In this document: positions 16,619-25,050 of the stretch, piece by piece | How the letters are laid out: every line of letters starts with the position of its first letter | Position numbering within the stretch: the stretch's first letter is position 1 | Assembly (NCBI GenBank): GCA_964650525.1 | Contig: CAZYUA010000009.1 | Coordinates: 62,001 to 126,000 of the forward strand | DNA length: 64,000 nt | Origin: UBA1413 sp964650525 | Lineage (GTDB): Bacteria; Bacteroidota; Bacteroidia; Bacteroidales; Prolixibacteraceae | Direction: 5' to 3' | Translations under genes and position numbers: made by a program | The notes under the pieces: generated by a model | What the model was told of the DNA's origin: nothing | What the model saw: only the letters and a program-made list of their open reading frames with translations | Database searches by the model: none

Positions 16619-17983
16619 ATGAATAGTGTTCAGATCATTGTAACCGTCTACTTTCTGGTAATTATCCTTGCCGGGACTCTGTCTTTTTTCCGGGTCAGAA
16701 ATGCAGACGACTATTTTGTTTCGGGGAAAAGGGGCAAATGGTGGCAGATTACGGGCAGTCTGTTTGCCACTGTCATGGGGGGATCTGCCATACTGGGTAC
16801 CCTGGAATTGGGGCAAAAGGCCGGGTGGGCCGGAATCTGGCTGCTTACCAGCGCAGCTGCCGGGTTGTTCGTTCTGGCAACCTTCACCGGCAAAGTAAGC
16901 CGGTTGGGCCGCTACACCCTTCCGGAATTGATCCGGGATTTTTACGGCACCAGGGCAGAGCGCACAGCCGGCATACTGATACCCCTGGCCTGGACCGGGG
17001 TGATTGCCGTACAAATCATCGCCGGGGCAAAGGTCCTGTCAGGATTACATTTAACCGGATACCAGCAGGGAGCCTGGATCTGCGGAATGGTTTTTCTGTT
17101 TTACACCCTTGCAGGCGGTCAGGTAAGTGTGATCAGAACCGATTTCCTCCAGGCTCTCATCATCATAGCAGGCATTATCACCCTTTTTGTGCTGAAAATC
17201 AGGCATTCTGATCTCAATACAATAACTTTTCCGTCAGGTGATACTCTTTTCAACGCGAATTTCCATGTTACCGACTTGCTGACTCTGCTTATCACTTATG
17301 CAGTAACCTTTACGGTTGGCCCCGATATCTATTCCAGGATATTCTGCGCCCAAAACAGCACTACTGCGCGCAATAGTGTAATCCTGGTGGCCTGCCTGCT
17401 CATCCCCGTCAGTGTCATGCTTACCTTCCTGGCCTTCAATACCGGTACGGCGGGTTCAATTCCGGAAAACGGGCTGGGGCTTCACGGACCGGATTATCTG
17501 CCGCCCTGGGCCACTGGAATCGCAGGAATACTCCTTTTGGCTGCTGTTATGTCTTCTGCCGATACCACCCTTCTGACCTCCTCCATGATCCTGGCTGAAC
17601 TGATTACCGGCAATTTAAAAAAGAAAAACAGCTGGAATATTACCCGGATGAGTATCATAATCCTCGGGCTGGCCTCCCTGGTAATCGCACTTCATGTCCC
17701 TTCAGTCCTTGATGCCCTGCTGGTCTCCCTGACCTTTTTCTCCGGGGCGTTCGTTCTACCTGTCATCGCAGCACTGGCAGGTCTGAAAGTGAACCGCCGC
17801 CTCGCCTTCCTGGCTATGATCATCGGAGGGTTCACCGCACTGGCCGGAAAAATCCTTCAGCAAACATCCACCGGCCATGCCGGTTATATGCTTATCGTTT
17901 TGGCCTACCTCCTGAATGCCCTCCTCCTGTTTTTCCCCCAAACAAAAAAAAACCAATCCCCGGAATCTGTCAGGGAAAGCTGA
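16619..17983 (+). CDS. Sodium:solute symporter (SSS/SLC5 family)
   Basis: A 454-residue inner-membrane symporter with about 12-13 hydrophobic helices. It opens with an export-type helix, then the FRVRNADDYFVSGKRGKWW segment typical of SSS proteins. GSLFATVMGGSAILGTLE and AWTGVIAVQIIAGAKV follow, with MSSADTTLLTSSMILAEL in helix 8, which contains the Na+-site Ser/Thr residues. The ATG at 16619 has GGGAGA just upstream and is preferred over an earlier in-frame start at 16571. Only 55 bases downstream lies a soluble histidine kinase, so the pair may act like a split CbrA-type transporter-sensor. The substrate is unknown. Confidence 0.9.
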   Translation: MNSVQIIVTVYFLVIILAGTLSFFRVRNADDYFVSGKRGKWWQITGSLFATVMGGSAILGTLELGQKAGWAGIWLLTSAAAGLFVLATFTGKVSRLGRYTLPELIRDFYGTRAERTAGILIPLAWTGVIAVQIIAGAKVLSGLHLTGYQQGAWICGMVFLFYTLAGGQVSVIRTDFLQALIIIAGIITLFVLKIRHSDLNTITFPSGDTLFNANFHVTDLLTLLITYAVTFTVGPDIYSRIFCAQNSTTARNSVILVACLLIPVSVMLTFLAFNTGTAGSIPENGLGLHGPDYLPPWATGIAGILLLAAVMSSADTTLLTSSMILAELITGNLKKKNSWNITRMSIIILGLASLVIALHVPSVLDALLVSLTFFSGAFVLPVIAALAGLKVNRRLAFLAMIIGGFTALAGKILQQTSTGHAGYMLIVLAYLLNALLLFFPQTKKNQSPESVRES

Positions 17984-18038
17984 TATTACCGGCATTTTTA
18001 TACATTTGCATTCATACAAACCACCATTCCTTTTTGAC

Positions 18039-18698
18039 ATGGAAATTACCCGGAACAGCATTATTTCAATCATTGCCCACGATCTGAAAGATCCGGTAAC
18101 ATCCGTTTCCGGCATTGCCGGTATCCTCCTGGAGCACTGGAAAGAGTTCAGTGAGGAGGAAAAAACCGAAATTATTTGTGAAATACGGGATACTTCCGAT
18201 ACAACCCTGCGGTTGTTAAATGACCTGCTCGAATGGAGCAAACAATTGGCTGAGGTGTCCGGGCCATGTCCCGGAAAGTTCAAGGCAAATCCCGTGGTTA
18301 CAGGAATTCTGGAAAACGTAAGGCAGACAGCCAACCGCAGGAATATCAGCATATTCAACCGGATCAGCGAATCTCTGAGCCTCTATGCAGACGAGAATAT
18401 GTTTGCCGCTGTTATCAGGAACCTGCTTACCAACGCCGTCAAATCCTGTCCCCATGGTGGCGAGGTGATCGTGTCGTCTGAACCGGCGGCCGGTTCAGCT
18501 ACCCTTTGCGTTTCCGATAATGGGATTGGTATGGATTCCATTCGCGCACGGACCTTGTTTTCACCTGGCCAGGATAATCATGGCAACGGATTTGGGCTCA
18601 TCCTCTGCAGGGATTTTGTCCGGAAAAACGGAGGGCAAATATGGGCTGAAAGCCAGGAGGGAAGAGGTACCAGGGTCTTTTTTACCGTTCCGGTATAA
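18039..18698 (+). CDS. Soluble sensor histidine kinase core without a sensor domain
   Basis: A 219-residue protein made only of a dimerisation/phosphotransfer domain and an HATPase_c domain. His14 lies in IIAHDLKDPVTS (H box); NLLTNAVKSC is the N box; VSDNGIGMDS the G1 box; GNGFGLILCRDFV the G2 box. There is no membrane helix, PAS, GAF or HAMP region, so input must come from a partner. The gene directly follows the symporter at 16619-17983. In CbrA-type proteins an SSS domain and a kinase are fused, so here the partner could be the neighbouring transporter (inference). No response regulator is nearby. ATG at 18039 is chosen because upstream frame overlaps the symporter and has no domain content. 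Confidence 0.88.
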   Translation: MEITRNSIISIIAHDLKDPVTSVSGIAGILLEHWKEFSEEEKTEIICEIRDTSDTTLRLLNDLLEWSKQLAEVSGPCPGKFKANPVVTGILENVRQTANRRNISIFNRISESLSLYADENMFAAVIRNLLTNAVKSCPHGGEVIVSSEPAAGSATLCVSDNGIGMDSIRARTLFSPGQDNHGNGFGLILCRDFVRKNGGQIWAESQEGRGTRVFFTVPV

Positions 18699-18775
18699 AT
18701 TTTTCTTGCAGGCACAATTTCCCAGATTCCAACCGGAGTCTTTAGACCAGGCAGGCAATCAGCCGACACAGGAGG

Positions 18776-19525
18776 TTAACCATAGATCATTTTTCTTGTC
18801 ATCCCCCCGTCAATAGTAAAATTCTGTCCGGTTATGAAATCGTTGGCCGGATCGCACAGAAACAGGATCGTACGGGCAATATCAGCGCCTTCGCCCACCC
18901 TGCCGGCAGGATGCTGGGCATGGTCAGCTTCCGTTAGCACCCCATTGGCCTCGTTTTCTGTTTTTCGGCGTGGTGGGACAGCTATCCACCCCGGGCTGAC
19001 TGAGTTGACCCTGATTTCAGGCCCAAGACTTATGGCCAAGGCATGGGTCAGGGAAAAAATACCCCCTTTCGATGCGGAATATGCTTCGGTATGTGGCTCT
19101 GACTGAAAGGCGCGGGTTGAACACAGATTCACAATCGAGCCCCGGGTTCTCCGAAGCAGGGGAGCACAAAATTTGGAACAGACCAGCGGGCCTGTAAGGT
19201 TTACCTCCAGGACTCTGCGCCACTCCTTCAGCGCAAGATCAGAAAGAGGTTTGTTGGCATGGATGGCGGCATTGTTCACCAGCGCGTCTATCCTCCCGAA
19301 CCGGGCTATTGTATTCCTGAGAGCCGCCAGCACCTCCTTTTCAGAAGATACATCACAGGGAAAACCTGCCCAATCCTTTTGCTCCCGGAAATGCTCCGAT
19401 TCCTCTGTCAAAGCTTCAACGCTGATATCCCAGACAGCCACACCCCAACCTGCTTCGAGCGCCATTGCTGCCGCTATCCTGCCAATACCCCGGGCCCCAC
19501 CGGTAATTACCATAATCCTGATCAT
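18776..19525 (-). CDS. Short-chain dehydrogenase/reductase
   Basis: A 249-residue classical SDR, an NAD(P)-dependent oxidoreductase. The glycine-rich cofactor site is TGGARGIGRIAA near residues 8-19. NNAAIHANKPL follows near 88, with the catalytic Tyr and Lys in YSASKGG near 150 and a VNSVSPGWIA loop near 175. The C-terminus ends with FLCDPANDFITGQNFTIDGG, as usual in the FabG-like group. It stands alone and converges with the kinase gene. Substrate cannot be deduced. Confidence 0.92.
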   Translation of the reverse strand: MIRIMVITGGARGIGRIAAAMALEAGWGVAVWDISVEALTEESEHFREQKDWAGFPCDVSSEKEVLAALRNTIARFGRIDALVNNAAIHANKPLSDLALKEWRRVLEVNLTGPLVCSKFCAPLLRRTRGSIVNLCSTRAFQSEPHTEAYSASKGGIFSLTHALAISLGPEIRVNSVSPGWIAVPPRRKTENEANGVLTEADHAQHPAGRVGEGADIARTILFLCDPANDFITGQNFTIDGGMTRKMIYG

Positions 19526-19612
19526 AATCCCCCTCCATCCTTGAGTTCTCTTTTACTCTTTAATCCCGGTCTTTCACTACTTTTCCTGCTACCCGATAAT
19601 AGTCCCGGTAAA

Positions 19613-19740
19613 AACCACAGAGCAAGCCCTCTACCCATTTTCCTTTGCAATCGGCGGGATATTTTACCCTCCGGCTTGGCCGGGATTGTCCGACTGGAAA
19701 TTTCAATTCCCCAAACTTTGAAATTTCTTTCCATGATTAC
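19613..19740 (-). repeat. Diverged dispersed repeat, copy A
   Basis: About 125 bases in the gap between the SDR and GH97 genes align over their length with 48140-48273, at roughly 70-75% identity by eye. Shared blocks on the plus strand are CCATTTTCC, TGCAATC, ACCCTC, GGCTT, ATTGT, AATTCCC and TGAAATTT. On the minus strand both copies keep an open frame with RTI.AKPEG and LQRKM, so the element may once have been coding. It could be an insertion-sequence end or a REP-like element. The identity of the family is unknown. Confidence 0.6.
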
Positions 19741-19784
19741 GATCATGACCTGCTTACAGGGTTAGCAGGTCAGGGCCTCAGTCG

Positions 19785-21746
19785 TTACAATTTTTTCAGA
19801 TGAATGGCAAACCCACCCCCTTTTTTCATGGTAAGCTGCAGTTTCCGGGAGGAATCCACCGTTTCCCTGATAATCCGGTAGTCTGAAGCCAGCTTATTGG
19901 CATTGACCCCGTCGAGGAACATTTCCGCTTGGTAACTTCCCGGAGTAAGGCGGGAAAGGTCCACTTCCACCACCCTTTCGTTCCAGTCGGTCATTCCCCC
20001 GAGATACCAGTCCTCCCCTTTTTTCCTGGCCATCACCACATACTCACCCAGTTTCCCGTCGAAAACCACCGTTTCATCCCAGGTCACGGGCACCCGTGAC
20101 AAGAAAGAGAGGATATCGGGGTACTTATCATACGCTGTCGGAGCATCGCAAAGCATCTGCAGGGGAGCAAAATAGACAACATACATAGCCAGCTGATGAC
20201 ACCGTGTTCCGTAACTCATCGGGTTGTCGTTGCTGGTGAGGAATTCCCCCTCGATGGAGTTTCGCATGGCACCGGGTGTGTAATCCATCGGGCCTGCTGT
20301 CATCCGTGTAAAAACAAGATCCACATTGTGTCCCGGAGTTTCGTTGATGCCGAATTTGTTGTATTCGTTGCCCCGGACGGCTTCGAAATTGATCACATTC
20401 GGCCAGGTACGGTTGAGTCCTGCCGGTTTACTGCAACCGTGGAAGTCGACCAGCATCCTGTGCCTGGCCGCTTCAGCTGCCAGTTTTTCATAAAACTGAA
20501 CAGCCACCTGGTCATCTCTGTCGATGAAATCAACCTTTACCCCCGCAATGCCCCATTTTTCGAACAGGCGGAAAGCTTCGTCCATCTGCCGGTCCAGGGT
20601 GTGCCATACTGCCCACAGGATAATCCCCACCCCCCGTTCCCGGGCATACCGGGTCAGGTGATCCATATCAAGGCGGGGAGAGAGCAGCATCAGATCGAAG
20701 GGATCGCTCCACCCTTCATCCATAATGATGTATTCCAATTTGTTACGGGCTGCAAAGTCAATATAATATTCATAGGTCTGATTGTTTATACCGGTCTGGA
20801 AATCAACGCCTTCCAGATTCCAGGCATTCCACCAATCCCAGCTTACCTTTCCCGGTTTTACCCAGGAAGCTTCTATCGCTGCGGGACGGGCGAGCTTCCA
20901 GACCAGTTCGTTATCTGCCAGTTCCTTATCTTCCCTTGCCACGCCAATTACCCGCCAGGGGAATACCCGGTCACCCCGGGTTTTGGCCAAACAGGCCTCC
21001 CTGCGGGTGACCCGCAGGTTAAACTGGCCCCAGCCTGCCTGTTCCCAGGTTGCCGGAAAACCCGGGAAGAGAGCCCGCAAATGGTACCGGCTGTTGCTTC
21101 CGGGACGCATGAGATACATTCCCGGGTAATCGTGCAGATCCGATTCAGTAATCAGCAATTTCAGCCCACCTTGATCGACCACCATGGGAAGGGAGGAAAA
21201 AGCCTCCTCCTGCATATCACCGATCCGTAAACGACTGTAGGTTTTTTCATAGGAGGTCTGGAAATCACCGGTCACATGGGCAATGGCCGTGTAATTCTCC
21301 GCAAAACGGTATTCCACTTCTTCTCCCAGGACTGTCAGGGGTCCCTTCAGTTGTGTCTTCCAGCGGTACGCCACACCATCGTTATAGGCCCGGAAAATCA
21401 AATGGTATCCCCCTTTAAATACAAGTACCAGTTCGTTGTACGTATTCCGCACCCGGGTGCGGATTCCGAAAGTATTTTGGAGAATCTCATCCACAGGAGT
21501 AATGGTAACACCCTCCAGAACAGGATCTAAACCCAAGGTTCCCGCTTCTGCCGTAACCATGGAGAGGGGGGAATACTGTATCACCCGGATCCCGTCAACC
21601 TCCAGGTTGTAATAGATCTTACCTGTAAATACGAGGTTGACCCGGAGTTTGCCATCGGGAGAGGCAACCGTTGTCTGCTTGTCGGGAGAGGCCAGAATGC
21701 CTGTTCCGGTCAGGGTTATCAGCATAAAAATCATGATTCGCTTCAT
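19785..21746 (-). CDS. Glycoside hydrolase family 97 (alpha-glucosidase or alpha-galactosidase)
   Basis: A 653-residue secreted GH97 enzyme with a signal peptide of about 19 residues. The N-terminal beta-sandwich begins with TTVASPDGKLRVNLVF. The catalytic (beta/alpha)8 barrel holds YIIMDEGWSDPFDL near 340, IAGVKVDFIDRDDQ near 405 and NFEAVRGNEYNKFG near 460. MTAGPMDYTPGAM and a C-terminal beta domain follow. GH97 enzymes are Ca2+-dependent. The Asp in GVKVDF sits where retaining members have their nucleophile, favouring the retaining, alpha-galactosidase-like branch over SusB-type inverting alpha-glucosidases; this needs a tree. It is not in a SusC/SusD cluster. Confidence 0.92.
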   Translation of the reverse strand: MKRIMIFMLITLTGTGILASPDKQTTVASPDGKLRVNLVFTGKIYYNLEVDGIRVIQYSPLSMVTAEAGTLGLDPVLEGVTITPVDEILQNTFGIRTRVRNTYNELVLVFKGGYHLIFRAYNDGVAYRWKTQLKGPLTVLGEEVEYRFAENYTAIAHVTGDFQTSYEKTYSRLRIGDMQEEAFSSLPMVVDQGGLKLLITESDLHDYPGMYLMRPGSNSRYHLRALFPGFPATWEQAGWGQFNLRVTRREACLAKTRGDRVFPWRVIGVAREDKELADNELVWKLARPAAIEASWVKPGKVSWDWWNAWNLEGVDFQTGINNQTYEYYIDFAARNKLEYIIMDEGWSDPFDLMLLSPRLDMDHLTRYARERGVGIILWAVWHTLDRQMDEAFRLFEKWGIAGVKVDFIDRDDQVAVQFYEKLAAEAARHRMLVDFHGCSKPAGLNRTWPNVINFEAVRGNEYNKFGINETPGHNVDLVFTRMTAGPMDYTPGAMRNSIEGEFLTSNDNPMSYGTRCHQLAMYVVYFAPLQMLCDAPTAYDKYPDILSFLSRVPVTWDETVVFDGKLGEYVVMARKKGEDWYLGGMTDWNERVVEVDLSRLTPGSYQAEMFLDGVNANKLASDYRIIRETVDSSRKLQLTMKKGGGFAIHLKKL

Positions 21747-21755
21747 AGAACTGAT

Positions 21756-22664
21756 TTATTTTAATGCATAATGGAATTTCCGTGGTACAGGGGTTTCGAA
21801 CCGCATTTCGGCACCCGTCACAGGGTGACGGAATGCCAGGATCATAGCATGAAGTCCCAGCCTTCCGATGGGGTTGGCTACCGATCCGTATTTTTTATCC
21901 CCTGCTACCGGGTGACCAATATCCTGCATATGGACCCGGATCTGGTTTTTCCTGCCGGTTTTGAGAGTTACTTTCAGCAAGGAATAGTCTTTCCCGGCGC
22001 GCAGGGTTTGGTAATATGTGACTGCCCACCGGCCGCTGCCCGGTTCGTGGTCTGAAACCATGTGCATGGCCCGGTCTTGTCGCAGATACGAAGAGATTTC
22101 ACCTTCGGGAGGTGTTACCACGCCTTCCACCAGGGCCCCATACACACGTTCCAGGATCATGGAATCCCAGTTGCGCTGGAGGATCTTCTGAATCCCGGCA
22201 TGCTTGGCAAACAGCATCAACCCTGACGTATCCCGGTCGAGGCGGTGGACAATGAAAATTTTTGATGCCGGATTGTTTCGTTTGATGTGGTCGTACAACA
22301 GGCTGTAGGCTGTTACGTCCTCTTTTTTGCCGCGCGAGGCCACCGATAGTATTCCCGCATGTTTGTTGATAACTACCAGGTCGTTGTCCTCGTAGACCAG
22401 GGTAATCCCCCTGAAATCCCTGGAAGGGCTGGTTTTATTCCGGGAAACCGAAACTTCCTGCCCCGGTTGAAGCATATAATTGTATTGCGATACCGGCGTC
22501 CCGTCAACCAGTACCTGGCGGCATTTCAGAAAGGTCTTGATATTGTCCCGGTTTTTGTGCGGCATCTGTCCAAGCAGAAAAGACATCAGTTCCTTTTCCT
22601 CACGGACGGGAAAAACGGGTGTGCTCCGGCCTCTCTTGCCTACAGGGTTAAATTTATTCTTCAT
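21756..22664 (-). CDS. RluA-family pseudouridine synthase with S4 domain
   Basis: A 302-residue RNA-modifying enzyme that isomerises uridine to pseudouridine in rRNA or tRNA. An N-terminal S4 RNA-binding domain (about residues 25-85, with RQVLVDGTPV) precedes the catalytic domain. The catalytic Asp lies in VHRLDRDTSGLMLFAK near 145. KTGRKNQIRVHMQDIGHPVAGDKKYG appears split in two blocks in the C-terminal half, matching the family. It sits between GH97 and GH42 genes on the same strand, 9 bases upstream of GH97, but a functional link is unlikely. Target site is unknown. Confidence 0.93.
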   Translation of the reverse strand: MKNKFNPVGKRGRSTPVFPVREEKELMSFLLGQMPHKNRDNIKTFLKCRQVLVDGTPVSQYNYMLQPGQEVSVSRNKTSPSRDFRGITLVYEDNDLVVINKHAGILSVASRGKKEDVTAYSLLYDHIKRNNPASKIFIVHRLDRDTSGLMLFAKHAGIQKILQRNWDSMILERVYGALVEGVVTPPEGEISSYLRQDRAMHMVSDHEPGSGRWAVTYYQTLRAGKDYSLLKVTLKTGRKNQIRVHMQDIGHPVAGDKKYGSVANPIGRLGLHAMILAFRHPVTGAEMRFETPVPRKFHYALK

Positions 22665-22694
22665 GTTGTTTTCAATAACTTGCTGAAAGAGTAT

Positions 22695-24770
22695 TCAGTA
22701 ACGCCACACCAAAACACCTGCCGGATTGATGGTTCTGGTACCGACGAGTATTTTCATATATTCCGGTAATTTCATTTCGTAGGGTTCGTCGGAGTAGTTC
22801 AGGGCAATACCGAAGCCGTCGCGGTATTCCACGATGACTCCCTCCGGGTAATGGGCTACCGGGATGTTCTTTTGCCGAAAGAGTCTAACCAGGATTTCCT
22901 TTTCCAGTTCTCCCGACTGGCTGTCTACCCCGGCATAGGTTACCGAACCGGCACCCTGCCGCGTATAGGTGACAGCTGCCCTGCCAGCATAAAAATCCCC
23001 CTGGTAGGTGGCCCACGTCTCGGTTCCCTGCCTCGGCTTCAGAATCTCTCCCCAGCTGGTCCACCCGTATTTCTTTCGGTTGTACATAACAGAGTCGGGA
23101 TGACCCGGCATCAACAGGTCGAAAAATTCAATCTCGGCACCGATAAGGTTGTAGAGAGGAAAGGCAAAGGGGGCTTCCCACAAATACCCGTATGGGTCCT
23201 GGTGACCGGTACGGACCGTTACAATCAGATTGCCCCCGAGTTTGGCATACCGTTCCAGTTTTTCAATCACTTTCGTGTCGACCTGCTGCAAGGCTGGCAC
23301 CACCAGAAATGGATAACCTGAAAAATCACTTGTGTCGCGGATGAAATCCACCGGAGCTCCCAGCGACTTTAAGGCTTTATAATACTTCAGAATATGCCCT
23401 TCTGTATTCCACTCCGTGGTTTTGGGATTCAGATTGATGGCCATTACATTGTCCGCATCGAAGAGAATAGCGGTTTTCCGTTTCAGGTAATCGGCCGGTG
23501 GCTTTGGATTGGGGTTAAAATGGTTTCGCAGGAGCCGGATTTCCCCTGCAAAAGCGCTGAATTCCAGTCCCCCGGGAGTAGGAGTGATCCCGTCGGGTCC
23601 GACAATCCCGTAATGGTATTGTTCGTAGCCGTACAGGGGAGCCCTGTATCGGTAGGTGCAGGTGAATTTGCTGCCTCCGGCAAAGACATGCCAAAGCCAG
23701 AGACGTACCGCTCCCGGCAGTGGCTGGGGATTGACGCGGCCCCAGTTTACCTGACCCGGTTGTAATTCCATGACTCCGTAATAACCTTTCAGGGGTCTGA
23801 AAAAATCATTGGCCATTGCTATGCGCGAATACTCCCCGATACGGAAACCTTTGGGACCTATTCCCGGATCACTCCCATACACCATATACCGGGTGTAGGA
23901 TACAAAATCGAGCTCTCTGCTTTTTCCAATGTAGCCCACATCGTACATGGGAATATAATTTGAGGTGATCCACTGTGCCGGGGTTGCATGCCGGCGGATG
24001 ACCCTGGCCTGCTCGTCCAGGAATGAGGCTGTTTCATCATCAGAAAACCGGGCATGGTCGAGCCGCTGGTGGAGGTTCATCCCCCACTGGGAGTGCCTTG
24101 GAATGTTGATTTCGGAAAAATCACTGTAGGTGCCGCTCCAGAACTGGTTGCCCCAGGCTTTGTTCAGTGCTTCAATCGTACCATATTTCGTTTTCAGCCA
24201 CTCCCGGAAACGGGAATGCGCATCATCGCTGAAATCGTTGAATTTACGGGGTTCATTGTCCAGCTGCCAGCCGAAAACCCGGGGATCGTGGCCATAACGG
24301 CGTGCCAGCTGCTCCACCAGTTTCAGGGAGTATGCCCGGTAGAAATTGCTTGAGTAGGAGGCATGCTGTCGCGATCCGTGGTCATAAAAGGTGCCATCCT
24401 CGTTTTGGGCCAGGATTTCCGGGTGTTTTCGCGTCAGCCATACCGGTGGGGTAGCCGTTGGAGTGCATAATACCACTTTCAGCTGGTGTCTGGCAGCCAG
24501 CGCAAGGGCGCGATCGAGCCACCCGAATTCATAACGCCCCTCTTCCGGCTCCAGTTCTGCCCAGGCGAACTCCCCAAAATGCGTGAATTCAAAACCCAGG
24601 GAGGCCATTCTCCCCAGATCCCGGTTCCACTGCGAAGAATCCCAATGCTCCGGGTAATAATACGCTCCGGTCAGGGTCAGGTCAGAGCGCTTAAAAAACT
24701 GGTCACCCTCCTGCGCACTTGTCAGGATACCGGATAAAACCAAAATAACGAATGCTGCTGTGCTTTTCAT
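22695..24770 (-). CDS. Beta-galactosidase, glycoside hydrolase family 42
   Basis: A secreted or periplasmic GH42 enzyme of about 691 residues with a signal peptide (first 20 residues). It hydrolyses terminal beta-galactosides. The barrel begins GAYYYPEHWDSSQWNRD. Acid/base Glu is in WQLDNEP near residue 170. A region around MELQPGQVNWGRVNP near 340 should hold the nucleophile Glu. Trimerisation-like and C-terminal beta domains follow (DSQSGELEKEILVRLF). I use the ATG at 24770; a GTG two codons upstream is in frame. No sugar transporter is nearby. Confidence 0.92.
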   Translation of the reverse strand: MKSTAAFVILVLSGILTSAQEGDQFFKRSDLTLTGAYYYPEHWDSSQWNRDLGRMASLGFEFTHFGEFAWAELEPEEGRYEFGWLDRALALAARHQLKVVLCTPTATPPVWLTRKHPEILAQNEDGTFYDHGSRQHASYSSNFYRAYSLKLVEQLARRYGHDPRVFGWQLDNEPRKFNDFSDDAHSRFREWLKTKYGTIEALNKAWGNQFWSGTYSDFSEINIPRHSQWGMNLHQRLDHARFSDDETASFLDEQARVIRRHATPAQWITSNYIPMYDVGYIGKSRELDFVSYTRYMVYGSDPGIGPKGFRIGEYSRIAMANDFFRPLKGYYGVMELQPGQVNWGRVNPQPLPGAVRLWLWHVFAGGSKFTCTYRYRAPLYGYEQYHYGIVGPDGITPTPGGLEFSAFAGEIRLLRNHFNPNPKPPADYLKRKTAILFDADNVMAINLNPKTTEWNTEGHILKYYKALKSLGAPVDFIRDTSDFSGYPFLVVPALQQVDTKVIEKLERYAKLGGNLIVTVRTGHQDPYGYLWEAPFAFPLYNLIGAEIEFFDLLMPGHPDSVMYNRKKYGWTSWGEILKPRQGTETWATYQGDFYAGRAAVTYTRQGAGSVTYAGVDSQSGELEKEILVRLFRQKNIPVAHYPEGVIVEYRDGFGIALNYSDEPYEMKLPEYMKILVGTRTINPAGVLVWRY

Positions 24771-24998
24771 GACCACTTATTCATTCTGCTGTTCAAGGGT
24801 GCAAGATAATGAAAAAGAGAATTTCCGGAACGTTGCCCAGCTGGTATTTATCCCATCCTGACAGGGTATGGGATGCTAACCCTTTGATAAACCGTTAATG
24901 ACAAGGGTACCGCAAGCTCCCAGTCCGGAAGCGTTCGACGGATTGGTTGAATGTCATTCCGGATGATACAGATCATATTTCGGGAACCTTTAAATTTT

Positions 24999-25006
24999 TA
25001 TGTTTG
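24999..25006 (+). promoter_or_regulatory. Promoter -7 box of glutamine synthetase
   Basis: TATGTTTG, an exact TAnnTTTG match, 45 bases before the ATG at 25051. Transcription would begin after the earlier in-frame ATG at 25000, ruling that start out. Confidence 0.5.
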
Positions 25007-25050
25007 CACCTCCATTCACTGTTTTATGGAATAACCAGAGCAACCCATTT

